A stretch of DNA of 64,000 nucleotides from Gordionus sp. m RMFG-2023. Taxonomy: Eukaryota > Nematomorpha > Gordioida > Chordodea > Parachordodidae. Positions 1-13,900 of the stretch are shown here, one piece after another. The notes under the pieces are model-generated. The model was given only the letters and a program-made list of their open reading frames with translations. It did no database searches and was not told the origin of the DNA. How positions within the stretch are numbered: the stretch's first letter is position 1; each line of letters starts with the position of its first letter. Made by a program: the position numbers and the translations under genes. The stretch is from NCBI RefSeq assembly GCF_954871325.1, contig NC_088775.1, forward strand, positions 44,617,561 to 44,681,560. Reading direction: 5' to 3'.

Positions 1-1875
1 TAATCTTTTGAATTTTATTTTTAGTATATTTTTTCTCCATTAAACATTTTCTTTTAATTGGTGATTCTCCAATATTGTGTAATGTTTCATTAATAGATCA
101 AAGGCCTCCTGATTATAGATATTGGAGATATAAATTCGCCGGTAATGTCTGGACCAATTTTACTTACTGGTAGCGGCACGAATTACATATTTTTTGTTGA
201 AAATATAAATGACTATTTATATTAAGCTTCCAAGGTAGTAGAGGACGTAGATTCTTTTAAAATTTTTATGTTTTGATTTATTCCGTGAATTGCAACACTA
301 TTTTTAAATGCAAGTAAAAATATTAAAAAAAATAGTTTTTTAAAAATTTTGATAAAAAAATGTTAAAAAAATGAATTTAGTATTTTTTTTTATAATTTAT
401 GAAGAAAAATTATAGAAATCAATTAGGAATTTTAACAACTGCGATTTATTGATTAGTGTTTTTACGATTTATTTTATTAAATTGAGCACATAAGATTTCG
501 CTAATTAATTTTGCTAATTGGTTTATTTTTTATAATTTTAAGAAAAGATAAAAGCAACTGGCTTATTTTTATTAATTTTTTCAGTGTTTAACATTTGCTC
601 AAAATTGAAAGACTTTAATCATAGAAGATTATTTTAAAAAAGATTTTATAGAGAATGCTCAAATTCATTTGATACCTAAAATTTTATAAGGTAAATATTT
701 TGTTATTTCTAATGCTTAAAAATATTTCTATCTTCGAAATAACTTCAATTTTGTTGATCTTGGTTTTTTTTTTATTAATTTAAGAAAATGTCAATTTCAT
801 AAAAGAATTTTAGACTGGGTCTTTAATTTTGATTTTTCCTTTGATAATTTTATTATACTCATTTAACCCTACTTTTTTATTCGTGTGCTAGTCGAATTTT
901 TTTAATTATTCTGACTTTACATTTAAATATTAAAAAATTATTGAAAATTTATATCCTACAAATATCCCAGGGGAATGAGATTTACGAAATTGCATAATCG
1001 ATATATGATATATTACATGAGACAATAAAGAAATAATCTTTATCATATTAAAACTATTATATATATAGCGCCATCTATTTTTTAAAGTATAAAAATTACA
1101 ATACTTTTTAAAATAAATATCCAGTTATGCTAATTGTTGAAGAAATTATTAAAAAAAATATAAACGGATAATATTTCGTAAAAAATTTAAAAATTGGATA
1201 ATCATATTCATTTCGAAATATTAATTTCATCTTTCTATTTACCCTAAGATAACCCATATTTTTAAAAAATAATAATTTTGATGTTTTCGCCATAATTATC
1301 AATTATTGACTTAGCTATTAATATTAGATTCACTATTCGATCTTATTTAATTTCTAAATTAAAAACTAGTTATTTAACATCAATAAAAAGCTTAAAAAAA
1401 AGACTATGTTTGGACATTTAACCCCGATTATCTCCGTTAATATATGCGCTAAAATTTTGTTTATGATCTAATATGAACATATATAACCAGTCTACAACTT
1501 ATGTTGAAATTGAAAGAGGTTAGCCTAAAATCTTGATTTTCTTGATCATTTGACATGGAATATTTTTCTTATCTCGTATCCTTTTGCACTTCCATTTTTT
1601 TTCTTATTTTAATTTAGTTATATTTTTTAAAGTTCGAGGAAACTATTAAAATAAATTTATGTTTTCTCTTGCTTGAAACATACAGCTCAATGGTGAAGGT
1701 GACTTTAGATTTTAGGAAGTCATTTTAAGTGACAATCTCAATATTAAATTGCACCAAGCCTTAAAATAATTTTCCTTACCCAGACTGGTCCCAAAAATTA
1801 CAAAGCAGTGTCAAGCCCATAAATGTGATACTTCTGCATGCCTCTTACTTATATATTTATATTTTTACCATCTAG
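1..1875. other. Non-coding AT-rich stretch upstream of the first visible exon
   Basis: Mostly homopolymer-rich AT sequence. I see no convincing exon or transposon end. It is probably intron of the coiled-coil gene that begins upstream of the window. Confidence 0.5.
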
Positions 1876-1980
1876 GAAAATAGTCTAATTCAGGAATTGG
1901 CCAGAGTCAATAATATTCTTGACGCTAAAAACACCGATATAGATTCTCTAAAGGCCGACAAGGAACACCAAATTAAAAAG
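1876..1980 (+). CDS. Exon A of coiled-coil gene
   Basis: 105 bp, 35 codons, entering and leaving in phase 0. Acceptor tctag, donor gttagg. It reads ENSLIQELARVNNILDAKN and onward, a charged helix. It has the same length as the shorter form of exon D and a similar residue pattern, suggesting internal repetition of a 35-residue coiled-coil module. Confidence 0.75.
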
Positions 1981-4900
1981 GTTAGGTTTTTATTTTAAAA
2001 TTTAAACTGATAAAATAATAAGGAATGAGTGCGAATGAGAAAGTAATCAAAGATTGAAAGAAATTGAAGGGAGATAGAATATAATGAAATAAATAAAAAT
2101 GCCTAATCTGTCACGGCAACCTTTTCTTTATAAAATTTTAAATGAAAAAATTAATTTATACGTTGGACTTTATTATTATTTTATATTTCGTATTAGGATA
2201 TATAAACCATGGGGATTCGGAGTTTTTCAACTTTATATCATTTATTATAAGCGATTTTTAAATTTTAAAAAAATCTGACTTTGCTGGAAATGTATTCCAG
2301 GATATGTGAGTACCCACACCGGCAATTTCAGATAATTTTGCCTGGAACTGTTAATTGATTTACAAAACATTTGTTGAAAAAAGAAATAGATGACTATAGA
2401 GGGGAGATATAAGAGCCTTATTTGACATTGGGGGGAAATTAGATATAGATATTAAAAATGTGAGGCGGATTTTAATTTATATGAAATATATATCTATTAG
2501 AATTGATATAAATTATGATTATTTAAAAAAACGTTCGCGACAAAATGTCTGAAATTCTATATACATATTCGACTATATTTTCCTATCAAATAAGATTTTA
2601 AAATTTTAAAGTTTGCCTTGGTAAATGATTTGAAAACGAGAGGAAATGAATTCCATACGACATATTATATGTTATCATTAATATATATCTTGGAATTTTT
2701 CATATTATATTATAATATTAAAAGTGAGGTTAGGTCCATATTACTCTGTTCAACCGTGTTTAAAAAACTATATATATTACGTTTTTTTTATTTATCCATT
2801 GAGTCTAGACATCAAAGATTTAATTAACTCAGAATTTAAATCGTGTAAATTAGAGAGAAAAATGCCATTCTAAAAAGTTATGAAGCTTAAGGAAAACTTT
2901 ATATTTGAAATTATTGTAATTTTTGTATCCTCGAATTCAAGCATTGTTAGTTTCTAATAATTAGATGTTTAATTGCATGCTATAGAGCAAAAACAACTGG
3001 TAGTTGATTTGAAAATTATATTAACGTTTTAAAATGCCCACCTTTGGTCCAAATTAAAACATGCGGTATATAATAAGTTTAAATAAAGTTTCGAAGTGTA
3101 AAGACGTCGAGTAAAATTTAGTTAGAGAGCTATAATCATAAATAAGAATTACCATTTGGAAACTTCAAAAGTATTCTTAAATCTACTTGTTATAATTCTC
3201 TGAAAATAGCACTAACATATATTAGAAAAAATGGCAAATGATTATGATTCGAGCAGCGTCGTGACATAAATTAATGACTTATCCTTGCATTTAATAAATA
3301 TATTTTTATACTAAAAAACTATGTATATACGAGTGTATTGTATAATTATTTTAAAAATACTAAAAAACTATGTATATAATAAAATCAATAGTTTAACGTA
3401 TAAATTAATTTTTTTAATTAGGGGAAAAAATATTTGACTATAATAGAATTATTTAGATACGAGTGTATTGTATAATTATTTTAAATTTTTTTTACTAACA
3501 ATCAGTTAGGAGAATTAGAGCTGTTAAAACTAGCCCAGATCGAACAATTCAAACGAAGTTTCGATTCAGATTTGAGCCAGATTCGAGAAACCCATTCTAA
3601 TGCTATATTAGGTAGTTACAATTTTTTTGGGAGTATATTATATGTATAGTTAACAGTGCTGTAAATATTCACTTTAAAATGTAACACCGTTAATTATTTA
3701 TTTTACTATCCAGAAAATAAAATTTAATTGCCTTACTAATTACTTTCCAAAAAAATAAAAAAGTAAAGTCGTTCTTTACTTTCAAAATATAATATTATAA
3801 AAGATTTTACCATTTATTTTTTCCAGAGATTATGTATAAGGCTATAAAAAAACATTAATATGATTGGAAAAAAATAGTTATCAATAAAATTTAAAATTTA
3901 CTTGAAAAAGTTTTATAATTATTATATTGCAATATCCATTTTTGACAACAAGCTTTTCAAAATTTTTATCCGATAAACAGGAACGTTTAGTACTTAACAC
4001 TGATTTTTTCTGGGCTGAAGACATGTTTAACGGGGACGAATGATTTTTATATTTAATTGTATTAATTCGTTTAAATATGTAAAAAAAATATTTTTACTAT
4101 CTAAAAATTTAATTAATTCTTCGTAAGATTTGTTTTTTAAATTTAGTAATTATTATAATTTTTTATTGATTATATATATATATATAATTTAAATTAATTT
4201 ATATGATCAATATTAGAATCTTTTGATTTGAAAGCTAAGTTAAAATATATATTTTTTTAAATTCAAAATTAAAAAATTACAAGATAATTTTTTAATTATA
4301 TACCATATCTATAAAAAAATAAAACAATATTTAATAAAACAACTATTTGGATTAAGTCGGTGGATAGTGTACAGTGATGAAATAAAAATATTTAATAAAA
4401 TAATTTAATTTAATTTTGTTAATAAATCAACCCACGAATGGTTCTTAATAAAATTTAGTCATTTTTAATAATAACCAATCTGGCATGTCTTGTCCTATAG
4501 ACAGATTAATATTAATAAATCTGCTGTATAAAACGTAATTTCCTTAATTTGGGCTTATATCATACGCTACTCGTTACCCAAAAAACGTCGTTACTTGATT
4601 TTCACTAATAGTGAATACTACGGCTACTTTTCCCTAAAAAGGAAATGTCGTTATTTTTAACGTGTTTTTACAGCACTGATATAAAGTAAATTAATTTAAA
4701 GATGTTTATATTTCTTTCTAGGCAGGTTTATATTTTATACCGTTCCGGGTTGACTTGAAATTATTTTATTATACAAAATAATTTTGGTGTAAAGTTTAAA
4801 ATATGTTGATTCAGTATTTCTTTAAGGTAAAAAGAAAGTAAAATTATTACAATGTTAAAGGAAGCAAAGATAAATTTTCTTAAAATAATCTCAAATAAAA

Positions 4901-7900
4901 TATTATTTTTACTATGTTAAAAATACTATTACATTAAAAAATAAGTGCGAATTAACTAGGACTGCTAGATTATGTTAAGAGAACAATAAAATATTTTAAT
5001 TATCGAGATATTTACGGAATACGCAAACGCCTTTTATCTAATCTCGTTTCAGAGGATAAAACAACTTGCTATAAGCAAAATCAACAAGGGGATGGCTAAA
5101 GGATAACAATATGAAATGAAAGCATTTTCAGGATAATCTCCTAACCTCAATTTTATAAGAAAAACATAATGAAAAGGAATTTATATTGACATAAATTAGT
5201 GCTGTGATATAATCAACTAGTTACCCGAAAGAATAGCAGTTATAAAGCAAAATGCGACATATATCAAAGGGCTTCAAACCGAACCCCGAAACCAGAACGA
5301 AACATTATAATTTTCTGAACCGTAACCGAACCGTTATAAAGAAAATATTAAAAGAGCAAACTGAAATGTTATGATTATTTTGAACCGGTTTAAAATGGAT
5401 TTTAAAAATTTTAATTTTTCTTGCCGGCAATTTTAATTCGAGATTTCTTTTTAAATTAATTTTTTACAATTAAATTTTCATTATCTTCATATCAATTAAT
5501 ACCAAGTTTATTGTCTTTACTTTCTATAATCAATTAAATAGATACAAATTTCTAGTTAATTAGATAAGAAATAATTTTCATGGTTAAATTGAATAAGGAA
5601 TTATATAAATTATAAAGATTTTTCTCTAAGATATGGTTTATAATTTTTTTTTAATCGAATTTATAAGAACCGGAACGAAACGAAAAGAACCGCTATAAGT
5701 TCTAAACCGAACTGAACCGATATGAATTTCTTCAAAAAAAGTTGAAAAGGAACAAAACCTTTATAAAATTTTAAACTAAAAACCGAAACGAACAGAACCG
5801 CTACTTCACGATTCGAAGCCCTAATATCAAGATACATAGTTGGACCATTTCGGATTCTAAAATGATATTTTCATATGTCTATTAATATTTATTTAAAGTT
5901 ATTTCACATATCTTAATAATTATAAAAATTAATTCTATTTTATCATATATTATTTTCTGAACTGATAGTTTAGTTTTATTGGTAATATTATTTAAATTTA
6001 TATGAACATAACAATATGATGCATTAAATATATGTTAAACAAAAAAGGTAAATATATATTTAAAAATCTAATGAACATACTATTATAAGCGGTGAATGAT
6101 AGGCTACTTGGAGCCGCGAATATTTAATGGGAAATGGGCATCCCTCTCACTTGGGATTACACTTGTTTATTCGCTAAATCTAACAGCCATGAAAACTCGT
6201 TCGATGGCCTAAATAAAAAAAATTCAAAGGTAAACAAATCAAATTCGTTCTTATTGCCACATCAACCTTTGTAAACTTCTGTCACGAGCACTTTCCTTCC
6301 TGAAGGAGATAGGAAAAATAGTTACACATCTCACCGGCGATCCTAAAGATATTTATATATTCTCCAAAACTTTGGTTTGGAAATTTGGCATATAAATTTC
6401 TTATCAATTCACGGCTTCATGAATATTTTTCATCTTTTATAAAAGTATTTTATTTTAGTTTTTTTTAAATATATATTTACTTTTTTTTGTTTCAACATAT
6501 ATTATATTTAATGAATATATATATAAATTTGAATATAGTATCAACAAAATTATTTTTATTTAATTTTAAATTTTAAGGGTGGCCAACGTGGGTGTCAAAG
6601 TTTTATCTTACTATTATCAAATAGATGTTTATACTTTATTTATAGTAATCATTTATTTTATCACGTACAGAAAAGATTGTTAAAATTGATACTCTGAAGC
6701 TGGATTGGCAAATTCAGAAGCGGAATAACCAATTATTGATACTGGAACGCGATTCCCTGAAACGCCATATAAACACTTTGGAGAAAAATGTTATTTTTTT
6801 TATTGGAAGGAATAAAAGAATTTGGGGGGGGGGGGTATATAATGATATTTTAATTGATCTTGTGGTCTTGAGAAATCACTTTATTCGATTTTTTAAAACT
6901 CTCGGATAATTTTTTCTTTAATTATTATCGCCGCTTTAGTGTTGAAATGAATTAGCTGACATTTTTAATAAATGAGATACCACCAGAATTTGATAGGATG
7001 CTATCTATATCTTTATGTTTATAAATTAATCGCAAGCTTACATAATATATTACATCAAATCTCATCAAAAAAATAAAAGTCCCTGGCATCAATATATATT
7101 TCTTTTCCATCGCATGTAAATTGCAACTCTAAACCAATTATATCATTTTAAAGAATGAGATAGTTCTCTCCAACACTAAAGTATCAATATCCCAGATAGA
7201 TCACTATAATATTTATATTAAATTTAATTATTAATAAAAGGAACGATGTGTAAAAGAAGATTTTGCCAATTTAAATGCGATCATTCAGGACAAAAACACC
7301 GAAATCAGGGGGCTAAATTTACAAATTATGGAATTACGCGAAAAGGTTTTTTTTAAATATGATGGTTTCTCTCTATTTAAAACACTTAAAGCCCGTCTAA
7401 TTTTCAGAGTTAAGAGATACCTTTGTAATGAATCTAGATACAGATACAATTTTTATTCTACTCTTATATAAGCTTTGCATAAACCTAAATTAAGATTCTA
7501 TTGTGAAAATGCATGAAATGCGCTAAAAAAATTATTGACTCTATATCACATTTATCAAAATAAAACTAAAATAATGATTTTTAGATTTTAATATAATCAT
7601 ATAATATATGAAAATATATGATTAAATGATTATAAATAATTATTATTTCCAGTAATAAAATATTTTCAAAATTTTTGTCATTAAGGCATCCTCGTTTATC
7701 TGTAAAGACATTTTTAGCTACACTAAGTCTTTCTACCAGGGCCCTTGAAGGGATTGTGGTGTTATATTTTATGAATAACAATTTTATATCAGGATATTAT
7801 TTAAAAATACTAAAATCTAGACATTCATTTTTTAAAAAATTATTTTAAATTTGTTGAGTATCAAAATTTAAATCATTATTATCAATCTGCTGCTGTGGGT

Positions 7901-10900
7901 TACTGAAAAAAATCGGATATTAAATTATTTGTTTTTTTTTCACAGGTTATTTGTTTGCAATCAGTTGAAGACCTTGATAATTCATCAACTAATCTTTGTA
8001 TTAATTGTTTTTTTCATTAATAGTGTTTGATTTTTTTCTCTTAAAATTTAAAATTACAATTTATACTCTTAAATGTTTCAAGTTGAGGTAATGCTAACTG
8101 AAATTTTCTTATTTTTTGGTAGATATGGCAAACATTTTACTATCAGAGATTTGTTTGAGATATTACTTTAAAATATACTCTATAAATTGGCCATGGAAAA
8201 ACAATGTCTGAACTTGTTGATGCTTCATTGATTATTACTTCTTCCTCTTCATCACTTTTAATATGAATCTAAAATAAATTTTTAAAATTAGTATAATAAA
8301 ATAAAATTAACCAATTCCATTGAAAATAAAAATGGCAGATTCCTTGAGTTGCATTGTAATATCAAAATTTGTCTGGGTTATTAATAAACTCGCACATAAT
8401 ATTTAATGAATATTTATTATACATTTTTTTATATATAAGTTTTAATATTTTATATATATATAATTTTTTATTATAGTAGTCTTAATTTTTTTTTTATATA
8501 TTTAAATTATATGCACATATGAAATAAATAAATTTTTTATTCAAGTATTTTTATTTATAATATAAAAAAGCGTTAAATAAAAGTATATCAAAAAGTATCT
8601 AAAAACAGATACCGATACTTCTTAAATAATATCTAGATACAGATACTTTAATCGAAAATCTTTTTAGATACAGATACCACATTTTTAGCAACTCTGCTAA
8701 TTTTACTCAATAGTATGGCAGAATATTAAAAATGCATTATAAATAAGCTGATAATTACTATTTACATATTATTTTTAAATCCAGGCTTAAAATCTAAATT
8801 CGATCTCCATACATTCAACAATTTTTCCTATTTAAAGGTGAGTAAACATTGAATGATATGTTATGCTCATATATGAATAATTTATGCTTACCATATACAG
8901 AACCACTCAATATAACGGTTATACTAAAGACTAGAGGTCTACATTGGGCGAATTTTAGCCAGCCCGTCCACTCCCGCCTATCTAAGTGGGCGAGCGGGTT
9001 AAAAAATTTTAAAAGAACGGGTGGGATGGTTGAGAAAAATATTTAAACTATGGGGGGCGGGTTAAAAAAATTTCAACTTTTATTTGTTATTTAAAATCCT
9101 TTAAGTAAACTATCACGTTGTGACCGGTTTTTAAGAATATTAGAATGATGATCCAATAATAGAATAAATTTTATTCACCAAACAAGAAAAATAATTTTAT
9201 AATCAAAAACAAATAGTAATAATAATTTTAAAAAAAATTAATTAAAAACAAAAAATTGAATTCAAAAAAAATGAATTGATAAAAAAAATGAATTCATAAT
9301 TTACAATTTTCGCTTCCCTTTTATAGGGAAGCAATAATCATCACAAATAAATAATCTAAAAATATCTTCTTTTACAATTATAAAGTACCTAATCATGCCT
9401 CAAATTAAAATTATAAGATCAAAATACATTTTTAGAAATTAGAAATTATCCCATCATCATAATGACTTTACAATAATTAACTTTTATAATCTAAAAATAA
9501 AATGTTAACGCGATTAAACTAAAACATAAAATTATAAAAATAACAATGACTCACCAATTTAACTAAAACATAAAATTATAAAAATAAAAATGACTCATCA
9601 AACGCAATACATACTGACTCTACCAAAATCAAATTTTACAAATCAAAGTCTCCCAATTATGACACCTCACCCCTATAACCAATCCTTGAGACCCCAATCC
9701 CTTTGATCACCCCTAGGAATTCTTCTATTATTGTTGTAAGTGGACACCTTTGACCATCGATTATTCGAACATATTTCCATAATTACTATTCCTCCATCGT
9801 CTTCTTCTAAGAGTAACTACAACCTACAATCCTTTTAATTTATTTCATTACTAAAAAAAATTTCGGACTCCCACTTTTGCATACACGCTGAAAAGACTCC
9901 ACCACTCCAGTAACACGCTACAAATACTCATCCACCTCCAACCTTCGATTGTTCTGCTCTAGAGTAACCCCTGTTATTAAAACATCATGGTATAATAAAA
10001 CACTCCCTCCAATCCCTGAAAAACTACCGCCATAGTCCGCTGAAATATGGGCGCTGAAACGCTCAACCCGAACGGCAACCTTCTAAAGCAAATAGGCCCT
10101 TCGGCGTTGTTATAGCCAATAACCTCTGCCTCTCCTTTTTCACCCGTAATTGCAAATACACGTTCGAAAAATCCACTTTCGAAAAATATCTGCTCCCCTT
10201 TAAACTGGCCAATATCTTCTCTATCCTGGGTAACGGATACTTCACCTCCACCACACATGGATTCAACGTTACCCGGAAATCCGCACACAACTTCAAACTC
10301 CCATTGACCTTCTTTACGGGTACCAAAGGCGTCGCCCATTCGCTGTATTCAACCGGACTCACGATACCCTCCTTTACCCAACGATCCAACTCCTTCTCTA
10401 CCTCCTGCCTCCATTCAAAAGGTACTCTACGAACAGCACAAAATTTTGGTACGCATCCCTCCTTCATCCGTATGTCTAACTTCATAACCCTTTAGACAAC
10501 CCAACTCTTCCCCAATATTTCTCCATACCTCTCCACTAACTTCTCCACCTCCTTTTGGACATCCTTTATTCCCTCTCCACACTCCCACAAATTTTCCACA
10601 ACTCCCTGTTCTACAAAATTCTCACTCCTCTCACTAACCAGCGGCCTCAATACTCCATATCTACTGTCTTGGATATTTCCTATTTCTCCATCTACATAAA
10701 TCGGACCTCTCCCCAACATATCTTCCCTCCCATTTCCTTCGCCTTCCCCCCAAACACGGATCTTCCCTCGTCTACTTCAATATTATCTCGGCCCTCCATC
10801 CATTCCAAATTTCCTCCGGACATTCTCTCCTCCTCATCCTCTCGGACCATATCTATCAAGTCTTCCCGAATATCTTCTTCGATCGCCATAAATACTCCCC

Positions 10901-13900
10901 ATCGCGCAAATACTCCCCAAAATCCATACTCCGGCCCCACACTTGTAATCCTATCCCATCACCGGCTCAACGTCTCGGTTAATTATCCATAAGTCCAACG
11001 CTTTACATCCTTCTCTCCCTACATCCCTAATATGCACTCTTCCCATCATCTCCGATCCATCAAACTGCCTCACTTGCATAACGTCTCTAATTATTTTACT
11101 ACCCGGCCAAAGTCTTCTAAAATCCTCATATCCTATCACCGAAATAGCTGCTCCGGTATCAAATAACATAGATACCATCTTCCCGTTGATATCGAACCAT
11201 ACTCTCGGACTCGGCAGATACGTTAACTCCCTTTGAACCTCCTGCTGCAACATTTTAACTCTCAACTCTTTCTTGCCTCCTCCTAACGCCACGGTCATCA
11301 TTTTACTCTCCTTCCCATCATATAGTCAATCTCTATCACAATCTCTGGCCCAATGTACCCTTTCTCGGCACTTGAAACACGTCATCTCCTCTTCAATATC
11401 CTTTCCTTCTTTTCCAGCTATCTCCGTCATACTCCTCATATTCACGGCCCCCGAAGTCTCTCCTCTCTGCGGAAAACCCGCCCTTGTTTCTACCTTTCCC
11501 ACTCGGCAATCTTTTAACACATGTCTAAATCTTCCACAACCCGCGCAACGTATTCTCTCTGCTCTGCCCGGACAATATGTCGAAATATGTCCCATCTCCC
11601 CACACGCAAAACATTTGACATCTCTACAATTCACCGCAATAGACTCATCTCCCCACATTTATAACATCTACGATTCCGACCTCTCTGTTCCCCACTGCTG
11701 AACGTCCTCGGCATGTCCTGACGTCCACGGTATACGTCCAAATGTCTGTCATCTATCCTCTCGTTCTTTAACCGGTCAATTTCTTCATTATTAACCCAAT
11801 TCTTCATTATTTCTTGAACCGGTAACCACGTCACTCTCCCCAATCTATCATCCTCTCCATTATGCCCTTCTACCAATAACGATTGCCCACGAATCCTAAT
11901 ACTCCTCTCTCTTCGCATTCTCCACAACCATATCATCAACACTACCACCGCTCCCAGTACATTATATTGCAACTCCACATACTTCGTAATTTTAAAACTC
12001 TTCATTAAAATATTTACGTATTTAAATTTTTCCTAAACTATTTCCCAAGTAACTCAATCTAGCAAATCTATATTTTATAAAATATTCACAATAAATTAAT
12101 AATTAATTTGACCATAAATATCTTAACTACTTGTAACGTCAGACAATAAGGTAAAAACTCCAATAATACACATATACATTTATCAATTTCAAAAAAAAAT
12201 CAATACTTTCCGCGAATCTTTTAACTCTTCCGGATATCTACGTTTTTTGCAAAAAAATCGGCAGCACTTCCGTGTATTGACGTCTTTTTAAAAAATCAGC
12301 AGCACTTCCGTGTATTGACGTCTTTTGAAAAAATCGGCAGCACTTCCGTGTATTGACGTCTTTTGAAAAAATCGGTTGCACTTCCGTGTAACTTGCTTTC
12401 TAATAAACTTTTTCTGATTTTCTTCTAATAGATTTATATAGGCAAAAATTTGGGCAGCACTTCCGTTTATCTACGTCTTCTTGAAAATTTTCACTTGACG
12501 GTCACCTCTTTTGACGGTACTTGTTCTTGACGGTCTCTTGCCTCAAACGGTCCCTTATTACACACCTTACTTGTCCTTGACGGTACTTGCTCTTGACGGT
12601 TCTTGTTTTCACAAATTGACGGTCTTATCAACCACAGCGCTCCACAAAAATAATTTATAAAAAACAATTGTTTTTACCTTTGCTGTTTGGTCACGGCACC
12701 AACTATCACGTTGTGACCGGTAAGAATATTAGAATGATGATCCAATAATAGAATAAATTTTATTCACCAAACAAGAAAAATAATTTTATAATCAAAAAAC
12801 AAATAGTAATAATAATTTTTAAAAAAATTAATTAAAAACAAAAAATAGAAAATGAATTGATAAAAAAAATAAATTCATAATTTACAATTTTCGCTTCCCT
12901 TTTATAGGGAAGCAATAATCATCACAAATAGTACCTAATCATGCCTCAAATTAAAATTATAAAATCAAAATACATTTTTAGAAATTATAAATTATCCCAT
13001 CATCATAATGACTTTACAATAATTAACTTTTATAAATCTAAAAATAAAATGTTAACGCGATTAAACTAAAACATAAAATTATAAAAATAACAATGACTCA
13101 CCAATTTAACTAAAACATAAAATTATAAAAATAAAAATGACTCATCAAACGCAATACATACTGACTTTACCAAAAATCAAATTTTACAAATCAAAGTCTC
13201 CCAATTATGACAACATTAATAAAAATTTAAATAATAGCTCCCTGAAATTTCAACATTTTTAATACCAAAGTTATCGAAAGAAATTAATTAGGTAAAAAAA
13301 ATATATCGAAAACATGTTGGATTTGATTTGCATGGAAGAATATAACATCAACTTGGATGAAAATCTGATTTTACCCTTTTCCTCAAAAGCAAAGAGATGA
13401 ATTAAAGATTCTTAAATTATAAATACAATGTTTGAAATAGATAGCATACACGTGAAAATTAAACAACAGATGGGAAGATATGGCTGTTGTAGAGGAAAGC
13501 ATTACCTAATGATATAACAAGATATTTAAATATTAAAGTAACGAGTTTTTGTATAATTTAGCAAGATTTTAGGCTACTTAGTTTAGTTTAAGTTTACAAT
13601 TTATATTAATTTAAATTTATTATTAATGTTTTACTTTTTATTTAAATATCTCACTTGAGTAGAGGATATATTTCAAACGAACGACCAAAAAAAGATTTAT
13701 CAAAGCTATTCTAGAAAAATATTGGCAATTCCAGCAACCAGTGCTTCTTCTGAACGAGGAATTAGCATTGGAAGGTTTTTAGTATCATTAAATATTAATT
13801 TTATTTTATTACATAAATATTTTATTAGATCAAATAAATTCCTTATCCGTAATTTAAATTGAATATTTTTTTATGCTAAATATATCAATTTCAGAAATTA

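Larger units (their letters stand above)
9111..13212 (-). mobile_element. Ty3/gypsy LTR retrotransposon fossil, minus strand, incomplete
   Basis: Direct repeats at 9111-9664 and 12704-13212 are the LTRs. On the minus strand they begin TGTCATAATTGG. A TTGGTGCCGTGACC primer-binding-like site follows the 5' LTR at about 12702, and a G-rich polypurine tract precedes the 3' LTR. By eye the LTRs differ at only a few substitutions plus several indels, so insertion looks fairly recent. Parts recognised are a Gag-like protein with a membrane segment and zinc knuckles, aspartic protease, and the first part of reverse transcriptase. It is broken, with roughly five or more breaks, and at 4.1 kb is shorter than a complete element. 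It is nested in a hAT. No clean 5-bp target duplication was found. Confidence 0.93.

Noticed and set aside
97-141. Possible upstream exon (acceptor aatag, donor gtaatg), phase 0 to 0
   Set aside because: The translation (IKGLLIIDIGDINSP) is not coiled-coil-like, another frame is also open across it, and the acceptor lacks a pyrimidine tract.
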